A stretch of DNA of 64,000 nucleotides, from assembly GCF_000818015.1 (NCBI RefSeq), contig NZ_CP007511.1, positions 3,296,501-3,360,500 on the forward strand, read 5' to 3'. Under the pieces are notes generated by a model that did no database searches, was not told the origin of the DNA, and saw only the letters and a list, made by a program, of their open reading frames with translations. How positions within the stretch are numbered: the first letter of the stretch is position 1; each line of letters opens with the position of its first letter. The position numbers were made by a program, and so were the translations under genes. Shown here piece after piece: positions 1-10,400 of this stretch. The stretch is from Stutzerimonas balearica DSM 6083. GTDB taxonomy: Bacteria > Pseudomonadota > Gammaproteobacteria > Pseudomonadales > Pseudomonadaceae.

Positions 1-792
1 GTGGCGTACGGAAAGCGCGGCACCGCCCCGCGCATCACCATCTACCTTGGTTAGCACCACGCCGGTCAATGGCAGCGCCTCGCCAAAGGCGCGTGCCGTA
101 TTGGCTGCGTCCTGTCCGGTCATGGCATCGACCACGAAGAGCGTCTCGGCCGGCTTGATCGCGGCATGTACCGCCTGGATCTCGTCCATCATCTCGGCGT
201 CGATCGCCAGCCGACCAGCGGTATCCACCAGCACTACGTCGATGAACTTCAGCCGCGCCTCGCGGATCGCCGCCTGGGCGATATCCACTGGCTTCTGACT
301 GGTATCGGACGGAAAGAAGGTCACCCCCACTTCACCGGCCAGGGTTTCCAGCTGCTTGATCGCTGCCGGGCGATAGACGTCGGCCGAGACCACCAGCACC
401 GACTTCTTCTTGCGCTCCTTGAGGAAGCGAGCCAGCTTGCCGACCGTCGTGGTCTTGCCCGCACCCTGCAGACCGGCCATCAGCACCACGGCCGGTGGCG
501 CCACGTTCAACGCCAGGTCCTCGTTGGCCGCACCCATCAGCTCTTCGAGCTCCGCGCGCACGATCTTCACGAAGGCCTGGCCCGGTGTCAGGCTCTTGGC
601 CACCTCGGTCCCGACCGCGCGCTCCTTGACCTTGTTGACGAACTCCTTGACCACCGGCAGGGCGACATCAGCCTCGAGCAGCGCCATGCGCACCTCGCGC
701 AGGGTGTCCTTGATGTTGTCTTCGGTCAGCTTCGCCTTGCCGGTGACATGGCGAAGCGTTTGCGACAGGCGATCGGTTAGGTTTTCGAACAT
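1..792 (-). CDS. ffh: Signal recognition particle protein Ffh (5' part, runs off the window)
   Basis: Ffh is the GTPase of the signal recognition particle. It binds 4.5S RNA and signal sequences and docks nascent chains on FtsY at the inner membrane. The first 264 codons are present, read from the right. They begin MFENLTDRLSQ and carry the helical N domain, then the G domain with P-loop GLQGAGKTTT (about residue 105), the VSADVYRPAA motif, DTAGR and TKVDG. The rest of the G domain and the Met-rich M domain lie outside. The gene is divergent from the ypjD-like gene. The start is well placed and the identity is secure. Confidence 0.97.
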   Translation of the reverse strand, partial: MFENLTDRLSQTLRHVTGKAKLTEDNIKDTLREVRMALLEADVALPVVKEFVNKVKERAVGTEVAKSLTPGQAFVKIVRAELEELMGAANEDLALNVAPPAVVLMAGLQGAGKTTTVGKLARFLKERKKKSVLVVSADVYRPAAIKQLETLAGEVGVTFFPSDTSQKPVDIAQAAIREARLKFIDVVLVDTAGRLAIDAEMMDEIQAVHAAIKPAETLFVVDAMTGQDAANTARAFGEALPLTGVVLTKVDGDARGGAALSVRH

Positions 793-956
793 GAGCCATT
801 CCACGCTGGTGTGGTGAAGGCGGCGATTATAGAAGCGTAAAGCCGTGGGCCGGTACCCCGCCGACAGCTTTTGCGGCGCCAGCGGCACAAGGCCGGCTTT
901 TGCCGTCAGGGTGTTTGTGCCACACTCACGGCCTTTCGAGTTCGCAACCGGATTCT

Positions 957-1757
957 ATGCACCCTCTGCTGCCGAGCCTCGCCGCCGCTCTTCTCTACGC
1001 CGGTGCCACGGGCTACCAAAGCATGCGCCTGGCACGCCGCGCCCTCCCCAGCAGATCGCTGCTGCTGGCCCTGGGCGCTCTTGCCCTGATGGCTCACGGC
1101 CTGAGCCTGTTCATGCAACTGCTCTCACCGAGTGGCCTGCATCTGGATTTCTTCAACGCCTCCAGCCTGATCGCCGCCGCGGTCATCCTGCTGATTCTCC
1201 TGGCACTCTATCGAATGCCGGTCGAGAACCTGTTGTTACTTCTATTCCCGCTCGGCTGCCTGACGGTGCTGTTCGCCCAATTCGCGCCTTCAGGCACGGC
1301 GCCGGCCATTGCCGAGGAGCCGGGCATACTGGCGCACATCCTGCTTTCGATCCTTGCCTACGGCATGCTGACCATCGCGGTGTTTCAATCACTGCTGCTG
1401 CTCCTGCAGGACCATCACCTCAAGCACAAGCACCCGTCCGGCCTGATCCGCAACTTCCCTCCCCTGCAAACGATGGAAAGCCTGCTGTTCGGTTTTCTCT
1501 GGGCGGGCTGGCTGCTGCTCAGCGCATCGCTGCTCTCGGGCTGGATCTTTCTCGACGATCTCTTCGCCCAGCATCTGGTGCACAAGACACTGCTGTCGGT
1601 CATCGCCTGGGTAGTGTTCGGGCTGCTGCTATGGGGCCGGCACCAACTCGGCTGGCGCGGCTACAAGGCGATTCGCTGGACGCTGGCGGGCTTCTGCCTG
1701 TTGATGCTTGCCTATTTCGGCAGCAAGCTGGTGCGCGAATTCATCCTGCACATCTAG
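957..1757 (+). CDS. ypjD: YpjD/CcsA-family inner membrane protein (cytochrome c assembly-like)
   Basis: A 266-residue, very hydrophobic protein with about eight predicted membrane spans. It resembles the CcsA/HemX-like cytochrome c assembly family, whose better-known members handle heme at the membrane; the role of YpjD itself is poorly defined. I chose the ATG at 957 because the protein then begins directly with MHPLLPSLAAALLYAG, a first membrane helix; the frame is open further upstream. It sits between divergent ffh and the co-directional CorB-like gene 15 bp downstream, an arrangement I recall from other pseudomonads. Family call good, biochemical role inferred only. Confidence 0.85.
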   Translation: MHPLLPSLAAALLYAGATGYQSMRLARRALPSRSLLLALGALALMAHGLSLFMQLLSPSGLHLDFFNASSLIAAAVILLILLALYRMPVENLLLLLFPLGCLTVLFAQFAPSGTAPAIAEEPGILAHILLSILAYGMLTIAVFQSLLLLLQDHHLKHKHPSGLIRNFPPLQTMESLLFGFLWAGWLLLSASLLSGWIFLDDLFAQHLVHKTLLSVIAWVVFGLLLWGRHQLGWRGYKAIRWTLAGFCLLMLAYFGSKLVREFILHI

Positions 1758-1772
1758 CCCAAGGCCCTGTCC

Positions 1773-3056
1773 GTGGAAAATCTACACCCCGGCTTCCTGT
1801 TCGGTCTGCTGGTCTTCCTGCTGCTCTGCTCCGCCTTCTTCTCCAGCTCGGAGACCGGCATGCTGAGCCTCAACCGTTATCGCCTGCGGCATCTGGCCAA
1901 AGAGGGACACCGCGGCGCTCGCCGGGTGACCGACTTGCTCGCGCGCCCGGACAGACTGCTCGGCACGATTCTGGTCGGCAATAACTTCGTCAACATTCTC
2001 GCCTCGTCCATCGCCACCGTGCTGGCCATGCAGCTCTGGGGCGAGGCCGGTATCGCCATTGCCACTATCGGCCTGACCATTGCCCTGCTCATCTTCGGCG
2101 AAATCACTCCGAAGACCTTTGCCGCCCTGCGTCCGGACCTGATCGCCTATCCGGTCAGCCTGCCACTGAGCCTGCTACAGAAGCTGCTCTACCCCTTGGT
2201 GGCCCTGCTCGGCTGGATCAGCAACGGAATGCTCAAACTGACCGGCATCGACCCGACCAGCAAGGGCAGCGACAGCCTCTCCACAGAAGAGCTGCGCAGC
2301 GTCGTCCGCGAGGCCGGCAGCGCCCTGCCGGTCAACCGCCAGAGCATGCTGCTGGGCATTCTCGATCTGGAACGCGTCACGGTCGACGACATCATGATTC
2401 CGCGCAACGAGGTGGCCGGCATCGACCTCGAGGACGACCTGGAAACCATCCTTGGCCAGTTGCGCACCACATCGCACACCCGGCTGCCGGTGTTCCGTCA
2501 GGACATCAACCAGATCGAAGGCATCGTGCATATGCGGCAGATCGCACGTTTGCTGAGCCAGAGCCAACTGAACAAGGACAACCTGCTCGAGGCGTGCCTG
2601 ACGCCCTACTTCATTCCCGAAGGCACCCCCTTGTCGACCCAACTGCTGAACTTCCAAAAGGAGAAGCGACGCATCGGGATCGTCGTGGACGAGTATGGGG
2701 ACGTACTGGGCATCGTCACGCTCGAGGACATCCTCGAGGAAATCGTCGGCGAATTCAGCAATCAGGACAGCTTGCGCAGCCCCGACATTCATCCGCAGGA
2801 CGACGGCACACTGGTGATCGATGGCGCCGCCTACCTGCGCGAGGTCAACCGTGCGCTCGGCTGGGAACTGCCCTGCGATGGCCCCAAGACGCTGAACGGC
2901 CTGATCACCGAAGCCCTGGAGCAGATGCCCGAAAGTGGTATCTGCCTGCAGATCGGCAACTACCGCATGGAAATCCTGCAGGCCGCCGAAAATCGCGTGA
3001 AAAGCGTGCGAGCCTGGCCGGCCGAGCATCCTCCAGCCGAGCCCGAAGACGCTTAA
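1773..3056 (+). CDS. corB: CNNM/CBS-domain transporter of the HlyC/CorC (CorB) family
   Basis: A 427-residue protein with the standard architecture: an N-terminal DUF21/CNNM membrane domain with three to four helices (about residues 5-140, with the GNNFVNI motif), a tandem CBS pair (about 200-330, including MIPRNEV and the acidic DEYGDVLGIVTLEDI stretch), and a C-terminal CorC/HlyC domain. Relatives are linked to Mg2+ or Co2+ transport and resistance. The start is a GTG, 15 bp after the ypjD stop, so the two are probably cotranscribed. It converges on purT with only 29 bp between. The substrate cannot be read from sequence and the symbol is by homology. Confidence 0.88.
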   Translation: MENLHPGFLFGLLVFLLLCSAFFSSSETGMLSLNRYRLRHLAKEGHRGARRVTDLLARPDRLLGTILVGNNFVNILASSIATVLAMQLWGEAGIAIATIGLTIALLIFGEITPKTFAALRPDLIAYPVSLPLSLLQKLLYPLVALLGWISNGMLKLTGIDPTSKGSDSLSTEELRSVVREAGSALPVNRQSMLLGILDLERVTVDDIMIPRNEVAGIDLEDDLETILGQLRTTSHTRLPVFRQDINQIEGIVHMRQIARLLSQSQLNKDNLLEACLTPYFIPEGTPLSTQLLNFQKEKRRIGIVVDEYGDVLGIVTLEDILEEIVGEFSNQDSLRSPDIHPQDDGTLVIDGAAYLREVNRALGWELPCDGPKTLNGLITEALEQMPESGICLQIGNYRMEILQAAENRVKSVRAWPAEHPPAEPEDA

Positions 3057-3085
3057 CCCAGGCCCGCCAGTACACGGCCGACTTC

Positions 3086-4267
3086 CTAGAGTTCTACCTT
3101 CACCGCTCCGGCTACCCGCCTGGCCTTGGCACGCGCCTGCTCGATCGATTCGTCACGCGCCAAGGCAACCCCCATGCGCCGCTGACCACTGACGCCCGGC
3201 TTGCCGAACAAGCGCAGACTGGTATCCGCCTCGCCCAGCGCCGCCTGGAGATCGGCAAAGGCGACTGCCGACGATTCACCCTCGGCCAGGATTACCGCGG
3301 AAGCCGAAGCACCCAGCTGACGTATCGCCGGGATCGGCAAGCCGAGAATGGCCCTGGCGTGCAGGGCAAATTCGGATAGATCCTGCGAAACCAGCGTCAC
3401 CAGGCCGGTATCGTGCGGTCGTGGCGACACCTCGCAGAACCACACCCGGTCGCCTTTGACGAACAGCTCAACGCCAAAGACCCCACGCCCACCCAGCGCC
3501 TCGGTGACCGCCAGTGCAATGCGCTCGGCTTCGGCCTGGGCGCCGGGCGACATCGGCTGCGGCTGCCAGGACTCCTGATAATCGCCCTTCTCCTGCCGAT
3601 GCCCGACCGGCAGACAAAAGCTCGTGCCGCCGGCATGGCGCACCGTTAACAGCGTGATCTCGTAGTCGAAGTCGATGAAGCCTTCGACGATGACCCGGCC
3701 GCGGCCAGCGCGACCGCCGGCCTGCGCATATTCCCAAGCGCGATCGATATCGTCATTACCACGCAGCACCGACTGCCCCTTTCCCGAAGAGCTCATCACC
3801 GGCTTGATCAGACAGGGAAAGCCCAGCGCCTGCACCGCCTCGCGGCACTCTTCGAGGCTGTCGGCAAAACGGTAAGGCGAGGTCGGCAGGCCAAGCTCCT
3901 CGGCCGCCAGGCGGCGGATTCCCTCGCGATTCATCGTAAGCTGTGCGGCACGGGCAGTGGGAATCACCGTGTAGCCTTCGCGCTCCAGCTCGACCAGCGT
4001 CGCGGTGGCGATGGCCTCGATTTCCGGCACGACGTAGTGCGGCCTTTCCAGCTCGATGACTGCTCTAAGGGCGGCTCCGTCCAGCATGTCGATCACATGG
4101 CTGCGGTGGGCGACCTGCATCGCCGGAGCGTTGGCGTAGCGGTCGACGGCGATCACTTCGACGCCGAGTCGCTGCAGCTCGATGACCACTTCCTTGCCAA
4201 GCTCTCCGGAGCCACATAGCAGGACGCGCGTGGCGCTGGCCGACAAGGGGGTGCCAATTCGGGGCAT
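3086..4267 (-). CDS. purT: Formate-dependent phosphoribosylglycinamide formyltransferase PurT
   Basis: PurT makes formyl-GAR from GAR, formate and ATP, the folate-independent third step of purine synthesis. The 393-residue product is an ATP-grasp enzyme with an N-terminal pre-ATP-grasp fold ([12 protein letters not shown], about residue 17). The ATP-grasp core follows ([11 protein letters not shown] about 155, [12 protein letters not shown] about 190, FGVELFV about 265, [10 protein letters not shown] about 285). I chose the ATG at 4267, giving MPRIGTPLS; the frame stays open 35 codons further upstream but that part is unlike the family. PurU, encoded near 30 kb, can supply the formate. Identity secure. 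Confidence 0.96.
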   Translation of the reverse strand: MPRIGTPLSASATRVLLCGSGELGKEVVIELQRLGVEVIAVDRYANAPAMQVAHRSHVIDMLDGAALRAVIELERPHYVVPEIEAIATATLVELEREGYTVIPTARAAQLTMNREGIRRLAAEELGLPTSPYRFADSLEECREAVQALGFPCLIKPVMSSSGKGQSVLRGNDDIDRAWEYAQAGGRAGRGRVIVEGFIDFDYEITLLTVRHAGGTSFCLPVGHRQEKGDYQESWQPQPMSPGAQAEAERIALAVTEALGGRGVFGVELFVKGDRVWFCEVSPRPHDTGLVTLVSQDLSEFALHARAILGLPIPAIRQLGASASAVILAEGESSAVAFADLQAALGEADTSLRLFGKPGVSGQRRMGVALARDESIEQARAKARRVAGAVKVEL

Positions 4268-4304
4268 GTTGCGTTCTCTCGTTTGGGCGCCAGCCGGCGC
4301 ATCG

Positions 4305-4496
4305 TCACAGGAGCTGGCCGCCGATCCGGGCCCGCTCATCGCAGCGGCGCAATACCTCGCGCCGCTCGTCATCGCTCATCTGTCCCCAGCGGGTTATCTC
4401 CAGCGCCGTGCGCTGGCAGCCGATGCAGATGTCTTGCTCGTCCAGTGCGCAAATGCTCACGCACGGCGAAGCGACAGGGCGCCGCTCAGTGATCAA
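4305..4496 (-). CDS. DUF1289 small cysteine protein
   Basis: A 63-residue protein with the DUF1289 signature: [11 protein letters not shown] followed by CIGCQRT, that is, four cysteines in two clusters that look like a small metal or Fe-S site. The rest is a short helical segment ([19 protein letters not shown]) ending in GGQLL. The first codons overlap the end of the upstream gamma carbonic anhydrase gene by 4 bp, so the two are translationally coupled. DUF1289 has no established biochemical function. Confidence 0.85.
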   Translation of the reverse strand: MITERRPVASPCVSICALDEQDICIGCQRTALEITRWGQMSDDERREVLRRCDERARIGGQLL

Positions 4497-5017
4497 TCGC
4501 CCTGCTCCGCCAGTTCGCGCGCGTAGCGCTGCGCGTTCTGCACATAGTGCGCGGCACTGGCTTCGAGCATCTTCTTCTGCTCGTCGGTCAGCGCTCGCAC
4601 AACCTTGCCAGGCGAGCCGATCACCAGAGAGCCGTCAGGAATTTCCTTGCCCTCGGGCACCAGGGTATTGGCGCCGATGATGCAGTGCTTGCCGATTCGC
4701 ACACCGTTGAGAATCACCGCGTTGATGCCAATCAGGCTGTAATCGCCTACAACACAGCCGTGCAGCATCGCCTTGTGGCCAACCGTTACGCCGGTCCCCA
4801 GGCTAAGCGGATGCCCCATGTCGGTGTGCAGCACGCTGCCATCCTGCACGTTGCTGTTCTCACCGATATGGATGAGTTCATTATCACCACGCATTACCAC
4901 GTTGAACCAGACGCTGGCGCCGGCATCCAGCTGCACCTTGCCGATCAGCGTTGCGTTGGGCGCCACCCAGCTCTGCGGGTGTGCCTCGACTTGCGATTGT
5001 CCCAGACGGTATTTCAC
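4493..5017 (-). CDS. Gamma-class carbonic anhydrase family protein (left-handed beta-helix)
   Basis: A 174-residue protein of hexapeptide repeats ([34 protein letters not shown]) forming a left-handed beta helix. Three histidines are placed as in zinc-binding gamma carbonic anhydrases ([14 protein letters not shown]). Relatives such as YrdA/PaaY are common and often of unknown or thioesterase-linked function, so true carbonic anhydrase activity is not assured. I chose a GTG start ([13 protein letters not shown]); a TTG much further upstream is unlikely. The stop overlaps the DUF1289 start by 4 bp. Confidence 0.88.
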   Translation of the reverse strand: MKYRLGQSQVEAHPQSWVAPNATLIGKVQLDAGASVWFNVVMRGDNELIHIGENSNVQDGSVLHTDMGHPLSLGTGVTVGHKAMLHGCVVGDYSLIGINAVILNGVRIGKHCIIGANTLVPEGKEIPDGSLVIGSPGKVVRALTDEQKKMLEASAAHYVQNAQRYARELAEQGD

Positions 5018-5051
5018 GGGCGCTTCCTCTGTTCTTCTTGTGATCTTGCTA

Positions 5052-5669
5052 TCAGCTGCTCGGGCGGCCACGCAGATCAATGAAGCTGGCCGGCGCTCGA
5101 CGCATCTCGATACCCGCGTCGTACACGAGGTTGACCAGCTCGACGATCATGATCGCCGTGAGCCCCCAGATCTTGTAGTCGCCATAACGGTAGGAAGGGA
5201 TATACCAGGCCTGGCCCTGGTAATCGATACGATGCGTCACTTCGCGCGGGTCTTCGCAGAAGAAGCTCAACGGAACGGAAAAGACTGCCGCGATTTCCGC
5301 ATCGTTGGCGCGATACTCGACATAGTCCGGCACGATGCCGACATAAGGGCTGACATGTATGCCATGCACCGAGACCAGACTGCTCAGCGGCCCGACGATC
5401 TCGACCATACCTGGCGCGAGCCCTACTTCCTCTTCGGCTTCACGTAGCGCGGTGTGAACCAGATCGCGGTCCTCAGGATCGCGTCGCCCACCGGGAAAGG
5501 CGACCTCGCCACCATGGGTAGACAGGCCGCTGGCCCTGAGCGTCAGGACCAGCTCCGGGTCCTCGCTGCGCGTGATCGGCATCAGAACTGCCGCCTCCGG
5601 CAGACGACCCTCTGGCTCCAGGAGGTGCGGGGAGTGGTCGCGCACCCGTTGGAGAATAATGTCGAGCAT
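5052..5669 (-). CDS. CoA pyrophosphatase-type NUDIX hydrolase (NudL-like)
   Basis: A 205-residue NUDIX protein. The NUDIX box reads [11 protein letters not shown] then [12 protein letters not shown] (about residues 60-84), and the preceding VLMPITR and [12 protein letters not shown] are typical of the CoA/acyl-CoA diphosphatase subgroup (YeaB/NudL). Such enzymes hydrolyse CoA to 4'-phosphopantetheine and 3',5'-ADP. The ATG at 5669 gives [12 protein letters not shown], a family-like beginning; the frame is open upstream without family similarity. It lies 34 bp upstream of the carbonic anhydrase gene on the same strand. Substrate is inferred from the subfamily. Confidence 0.88.
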   Translation of the reverse strand: MLDIILQRVRDHSPHLLEPEGRLPEAAVLMPITRSEDPELVLTLRASGLSTHGGEVAFPGGRRDPEDRDLVHTALREAEEEVGLAPGMVEIVGPLSSLVSVHGIHVSPYVGIVPDYVEYRANDAEIAAVFSVPLSFFCEDPREVTHRIDYQGQAWYIPSYRYGDYKIWGLTAIMIVELVNLVYDAGIEMRRAPASFIDLRGRPSS

Positions 5670-5792
5670 ACTCTTCCCGTTTCGTCTTTGACTGGCATCA
5701 TGGCATGAAAGCGGCAGCCGCCCAAGCCTGGCGAAGGCTCCAGCGCCGACGGCGTTTTGCACCGCCGCACAGGCCCGCCAACAGGATTGACC

Positions 5793-6347
5793 ATGAACTA
5801 TTGCAGCCATTGCGGCGGCTCGGTAGCGAGCCAAATCCCGGCAGGCGACAACCGCCCGCGCTTCGTGTGCATGGAGTGCCAGACCATTCATTACCAGAAC
5901 CCGCGCATCGTCGCGGGCTGCCTGCCCGTCTGGCAGGAGCAGGTCTTGCTCTGTCGGCGCGCCATCGAGCCTCGCCGAGGCTACTGGACGCTGCCGGCCG
6001 GCTTCATGGAAAACGGCGAGACGATGCAGCAGGCGGCGGCCCGCGAGACGCTCGAGGAAGCCTGCGCCGTGGTGCATCGACTGCAGCTCTATACGCTGTT
6101 CGACCTGCCGCATATCAATCAGGTCTACCTGTTCTTTCGTGCCGAGCTGGCCGAGCCACGCTTCTCCCCCGGCGACGAAAGCCTCGACGTGAGGCTTTTC
6201 CGACAGGATGACATTCCCTGGTCAGAGCTGGCTTTTCCCACCGTGGGCCGTACCCTAGAATGCTACTTCGCCGACCGGGTACTGCAGGCCTTCCCGGTAC
6301 GCAACGAGAGCATGCCTCCGCTAAGCAGCGCTCGCCCCCAGGCCTGA
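5793..6347 (+). CDS. NUDIX hydrolase with N-terminal zinc ribbon (NudC/YjhB-like)
   Basis: A 184-residue protein. It opens with a zinc ribbon (CSHCGG at residues 4-9, CMECQ about 27-31) and continues with a NUDIX box (GFMENGETMQQ then ARETLEEAC). The motif YQNPRIVAGCLPVW is typical of a widespread pseudomonad group usually labelled ADP-ribose pyrophosphatase or NUDIX hydrolase. The ATG at 5793 puts the first cysteine at residue 4; an upstream in-frame start is unlikely. The divergent neighbour is the other NUDIX gene. The exact nucleotide substrate is unknown. Confidence 0.87.
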   Translation: MNYCSHCGGSVASQIPAGDNRPRFVCMECQTIHYQNPRIVAGCLPVWQEQVLLCRRAIEPRRGYWTLPAGFMENGETMQQAAARETLEEACAVVHRLQLYTLFDLPHINQVYLFFRAELAEPRFSPGDESLDVRLFRQDDIPWSELAFPTVGRTLECYFADRVLQAFPVRNESMPPLSSARPQA

Positions 6348-6374
6348 TGCAGTTCGAACTCAGGAACACTTTCG

Positions 6375-6878
6375 ATGCGCTGGTCCGTTGCCGTTCTTTG
6401 CCTGCTGTTCTCGGTCTTTTCGCATGCCAATGCCACTCCCAGCCTGCAGAGCCCGGCCATCGATAAGGTTCTGGTGGTCAAATCCGAGCGCAAATTGCAA
6501 CTGCTCAGCCGAGGCCAGCCCCTCAAGAGCTACCGGATATCGCTCGGCAAGCAACCCAGCGGCCCCAAGCAACAGCAGGGCGACATGCGCACGCCGGAAG
6601 GCTTCTACTGGATCGACTGGCGCAAGACCAGCGACAAGTACAACCTGGCCATGCACATTTCCTATCCCAACGCCCGAGATCTGGCGCATGCACAAGCCAA
6701 GGGAGTGCCGCCCGGCGACATGATCATGCTGCACGGTACGCCGCTCGACGAGGAATACCCCGAGTGGTTCTTCCACACGCTCGACTGGACCGAGGGCTGC
6801 ATCGCGCTTCGCAACGACGACATGGAAGAAATCTGGCAGCTGGTGCGAAACGGCACGCTGATCGAGATCCGCCCCTGA
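6375..6878 (+). CDS. Exported L,D-transpeptidase (YkuD domain)
   Basis: A 167-residue protein with a signal peptide (MRWSVAVLCLLFSVFSHANA) and a YkuD catalytic domain. Substrate-site and catalytic motifs are visible: MLHGTPLDE (about residue 117) and DWTEGCIALRNDDM (about 140-153), where the Cys of EGCIAL is the nucleophile. Enzymes of this fold form 3-3 peptidoglycan crosslinks or attach proteins to the wall in the periplasm; this short type is closest to the YafK group. It starts 27 bp after the NUDIX gene and is probably cotranscribed. It converges on the NIF3-like gene. Confidence 0.9.
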   Translation: MRWSVAVLCLLFSVFSHANATPSLQSPAIDKVLVVKSERKLQLLSRGQPLKSYRISLGKQPSGPKQQQGDMRTPEGFYWIDWRKTSDKYNLAMHISYPNARDLAHAQAKGVPPGDMIMLHGTPLDEEYPEWFFHTLDWTEGCIALRNDDMEEIWQLVRNGTLIEIRP

Positions 6879-6886
6879 CCGGCGGG

Positions 6887-7204
6887 TCAGAACTGCAGAT
6901 CGGACAGTCGCCAGACTTCGAACGCCGGCGTTTCGTAGGGGTGGGCGCGCTTGAGCGCCTTCACGCTGTCGTGAATCAGCTCGTCCCCCACGACCATTTC
7001 CACCTTCCACTCCTTGACCTGCTCCACCTGCCCCTCGCTGCCCAGGAACGGCTGGCTGCCTGCTAGCGGTCGAAATTGCCCCTGCCCCAGCGCCTGCCAG
7101 CAGCAGCTGTCATAACGACCGACCCGCCCGCCACCAGCGGCAAAGACAGCCGCCTTGACACTTTCCAGGTGGGTCTCGGGCACGTAGAAACAGAGCTTGT
7201 ACAT
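6887..7204 (-). CDS. NIF3/YqfO C-terminal-type protein (CutA-like fold)
   Basis: A 105-residue protein starting MYKLCFYVPETHLESVKAAVF and containing GGGRVGRYDSCCW and RAHPYETPAFEVW. These motifs match the middle, CutA-like insert domain of NIF3/YqfO proteins; stand-alone copies are common in pseudomonads. No catalytic function is established. It lies 140 bp downstream of the purL terminator on the same strand, so it needs its own promoter or read-through. Family assignment good, role unknown. Confidence 0.85.
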   Translation of the reverse strand: MYKLCFYVPETHLESVKAAVFAAGGGRVGRYDSCCWQALGQGQFRPLAGSQPFLGSEGQVEQVKEWKVEMVVGDELIHDSVKALKRAHPYETPAFEVWRLSDLQF

Positions 7205-7345
7205 CGTTATCTCCAGCTGCCTGGTCAGGCCGGCAGCACTACCGGAAGCGGCAGTGTGCCACTGCGCCTTCCTGGCGCAGAGTGCGTCAATTCAAAGTTA
7301 AGACGCGTCTGCACCGCCCCAGTTCTGCCGCCCACAGCAGGCACG

Positions 7346-7386
7346 CAAAAAGAAGGCCCGGTGCATAGCTGCAGCCAGGCCTTCTC
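7346..7386 (-). terminator. Rho-independent terminator of purL
   Basis: On the minus strand AGAAGGCC and GGCCTTCT form an 8-bp stem around a 24-nt loop, followed by a T run. It begins 17 bp past the purL stop, as expected for the purL transcript. The loop is longer than usual. Confidence 0.8.
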
Positions 7387-7403
7387 TACCCTCGTTTGCG
7401 CGA

Positions 7404-10400
7404 TCAGTCGATCCACACCCGCGCATTGCGGAACATGCGCATCCAGCCGCCATCCTCCTGCCACTCGTCCGGGCGCCAAGAGTTGGTTACTGCGCGGAAC
7501 ACCCGCTCTGGGTGCGGCATCATGATCGTCACCCGACCGTCACGGCTGGTCAGCCCGGTAATGCCGCGCGGCGAGCCGTTGGGGTTGGCCGGATAACGTT
7601 CGGTGACCTTGCCATGGTTATCGACATAACGCAGGGCCACGCTGCCGGAAAGGTCGGCCTGCAGCATCGCCTCCTCGCTTTCGAACTCCGCATGGCCTTC
7701 GCCGTGGGCGATGGCGATCGGCAGGCGCGAACCGGCCATGCCCTGCAGAAAGATCGAAGGCGAATCCTGCACCTGCACCATCGCCACCCGCGCCTCGAAC
7801 TGCTCGGAGCGGTTGCGCACGAAATGCGGCCAGACTTCGCTGCCAGGGATCAGCTCGTGCAGATTGCTCATCATCTGGCAGCCATTGCACACGCCCAGCG
7901 CAAAACTGTCGCCACGCTCGAAGAACGCCTGGAAGCCGTCGCGCGCGCGGGCATTGAACAGGATCGACTTGGCCCACCCCTCGCCGGCGCCAAGCACGTC
8001 GCCATAGGAGAAACCACCGCAGGCGACGAGCCCCTTGAAACTGTCGAGCTGGATGCGGCCGGCCAGGATATCGCTCATGTGCACATCGACGGCCGCGAAG
8101 CCGGCGCGATCGAACGCAGCGGCCATCTCTACCTGGCCGTTGACGCCCTGCTCGCGCAGGATCGCCACCTTCGGCCGCACGCCTTTCTTGATATAGGGCG
8201 CCGCAACATCGGCGTTCACATCGAAGGTCAGTTTCGCATGCAGGCCGGGGTTTTCCTCTTCGAGGATCGCGTCGAACTCCTGGTCGGCACAGTCGGCGTT
8301 ATCGCGCAGCCGCTGAATCCGGTAGCTGGTCTCGGCCCACTGGCGCTGTAGCAGGCGACGCTCGCCGGCATACAGCTCGTCGCCGGCCAACTGAACGGCG
8401 ACATGCCCATTGTTCGTCGGCTGGCCGATGACCGCGACGCAGTCACCCAGGCCCGCCGCGCTGAATTGCCCCAACACGATCTCCGTGTCGCCCTGACGCA
8501 CCTGGATGACCGCGCCCAGCTCCTCGTTGAACAGCAGCGCAGGCACTTCCTCCGGGCTGTCGACCAGGCCATCGAGCGCCAGCTTCAGCCCGCAATGGCC
8601 GGCGAACGCCATTTCCAGCAGCGTGGTCAGCAGGCCACCATCGGAACGGTCGTGGTAGGCCAGCAGCAGGCCGTCCTGGTTGAGCCCCTGGAGCACGGCA
8701 AAGAAGGCCTTGAGGTCCTCGGCATCGTCGACGTCAGGCGCCTGGCGGCCAAGCTGGCCGTAGACCTGGGCGAGGATCGAGGCGCCCATGCGGTTCTGGC
8801 CGCGGCCGAGGTCGATCAGGATCAGGTCGGTGGCGCCTTTGTCCAGCCGCAACTGCGGGGTCAGCGTGCTGCGGATGTCACTGACCGGCGCGAAGCCGGA
8901 CACCACCAGCGACAGCGGCGAGGTGACGCTCTTCTCGGCGCCCTGCTCCTGCCAGCGGGTCTTCATCGACATCGAGTCCTTGCCCACCGGAATGGTCATG
9001 CCCAGCTGCGGACAGAGCTCCATACCGACCGCGCGAACGGTGTCGTACAGGCGAGCGTCTTCGCCGGGGTGACCGGCCGCGGCCATCCAGTTGGCCGACA
9101 GCTTGATATCGGACAGCGAGCCGATGCGCGCCGCCGCCAGGTTGGTGATGGTCTCGCCGATGGCCATGCGCCCGGACGCCGGAGCATCGAGCAGCGCCAG
9201 CGGCGTGCGCTCGCCCATGGCCATCGCCTCGCCGGTGTGCACGTCATAACTCGTGGCGGTGACGGCGCAGTCGGCCACCGGCACCTGCCAGGGGCCGACC
9301 ATCTGGTCACGCGCCACCTGACCGGTGATCGAACGATCGCCGATGGTGATCAGAAAGCTCTTGCTCGCCACGGCCGGGTGACGCAGCACCCGCTCGATAG
9401 CCTCGCCCAGCACGACCTTGGTCGCATCGAAGTCATCGCCCAGCGCCGGCTCGCGCTCAGCGCTGCGGTGCATGCGTGGCGCCTTGCCGAGCAGCACGGA
9501 AAGCGGCATGTCCACCGGTTTGTTGCCGAAGTGGCTGTCGGCCACCGTGAGGTGCAGCGCTTCGGTGGCCTCGCCGACCACCGCGAAGGGGCAGCGCTCG
9601 CGCTCACAGATGGCCTTGAAGCGCTCGAAGTCGGCCGCATCGACCGAGAGCACGTAGCGCTCCTGGGATTCGTTGCACCAGATTTCGTGCGGCGCCATGC
9701 CCGGCTCGTCGTTGGGGATGTTGCGCAGCTCGAAGCGGCCGCCGCGGCCGCCATCGTTGACCAGTTCCGGGAAGGCGTTGGACAGGCCACCGGCACCGAC
9801 GTCATGGATGAACTTGATCGGGTTGGCATCGCCCAGCTGCCAGCAGCGATCGATGACCTCTTGGCAGCGGCGTTCCATTTCCGGGTTGTCACGCTGCACC
9901 GAGGCGAAATCCAGATCCGCCGAACTGGTGCCGGTCGCCATCGAGGACGCCGCGCCGCCGCCCAGGCCGATCAGCATGGCCGGGCCACCGAGCACGATCA
10001 GCTTGGCGCCGACCGAGATTTCGCCCTTCTGCACATGTTCGTCGCGGATGTTGCCCATGCCGCCGGCAAGCATGATCGGCTTGTGGTAGCCACGCACTTC
10101 CTCGCCCCGCGGCGTCTGCACGGTCTGCTCGAAGGTACGGAAGTAGCCGGTCAGCGCCGGGCGGCCGAACTCGTTGTTGAACGCGGCACCGCCCAGCGGC
10201 CCCTCGATCATGATGTCCAGCGGCGTGACGATACGCTCGGGCTTGCCGTAGGGCTTCTCCCAGGGCTGAAGAAACCCGGGGATGTTGAGGTTGGAAACGG
10301 TGAAACCGGTCAGGCCGGCCTTGGGCTTGGCGCCGCGACCAGTGGCGCCTTCGTCGCGGATCTCGCCGCCCGAGCCGGTGGAGGCGCCGGGGAACGGAGC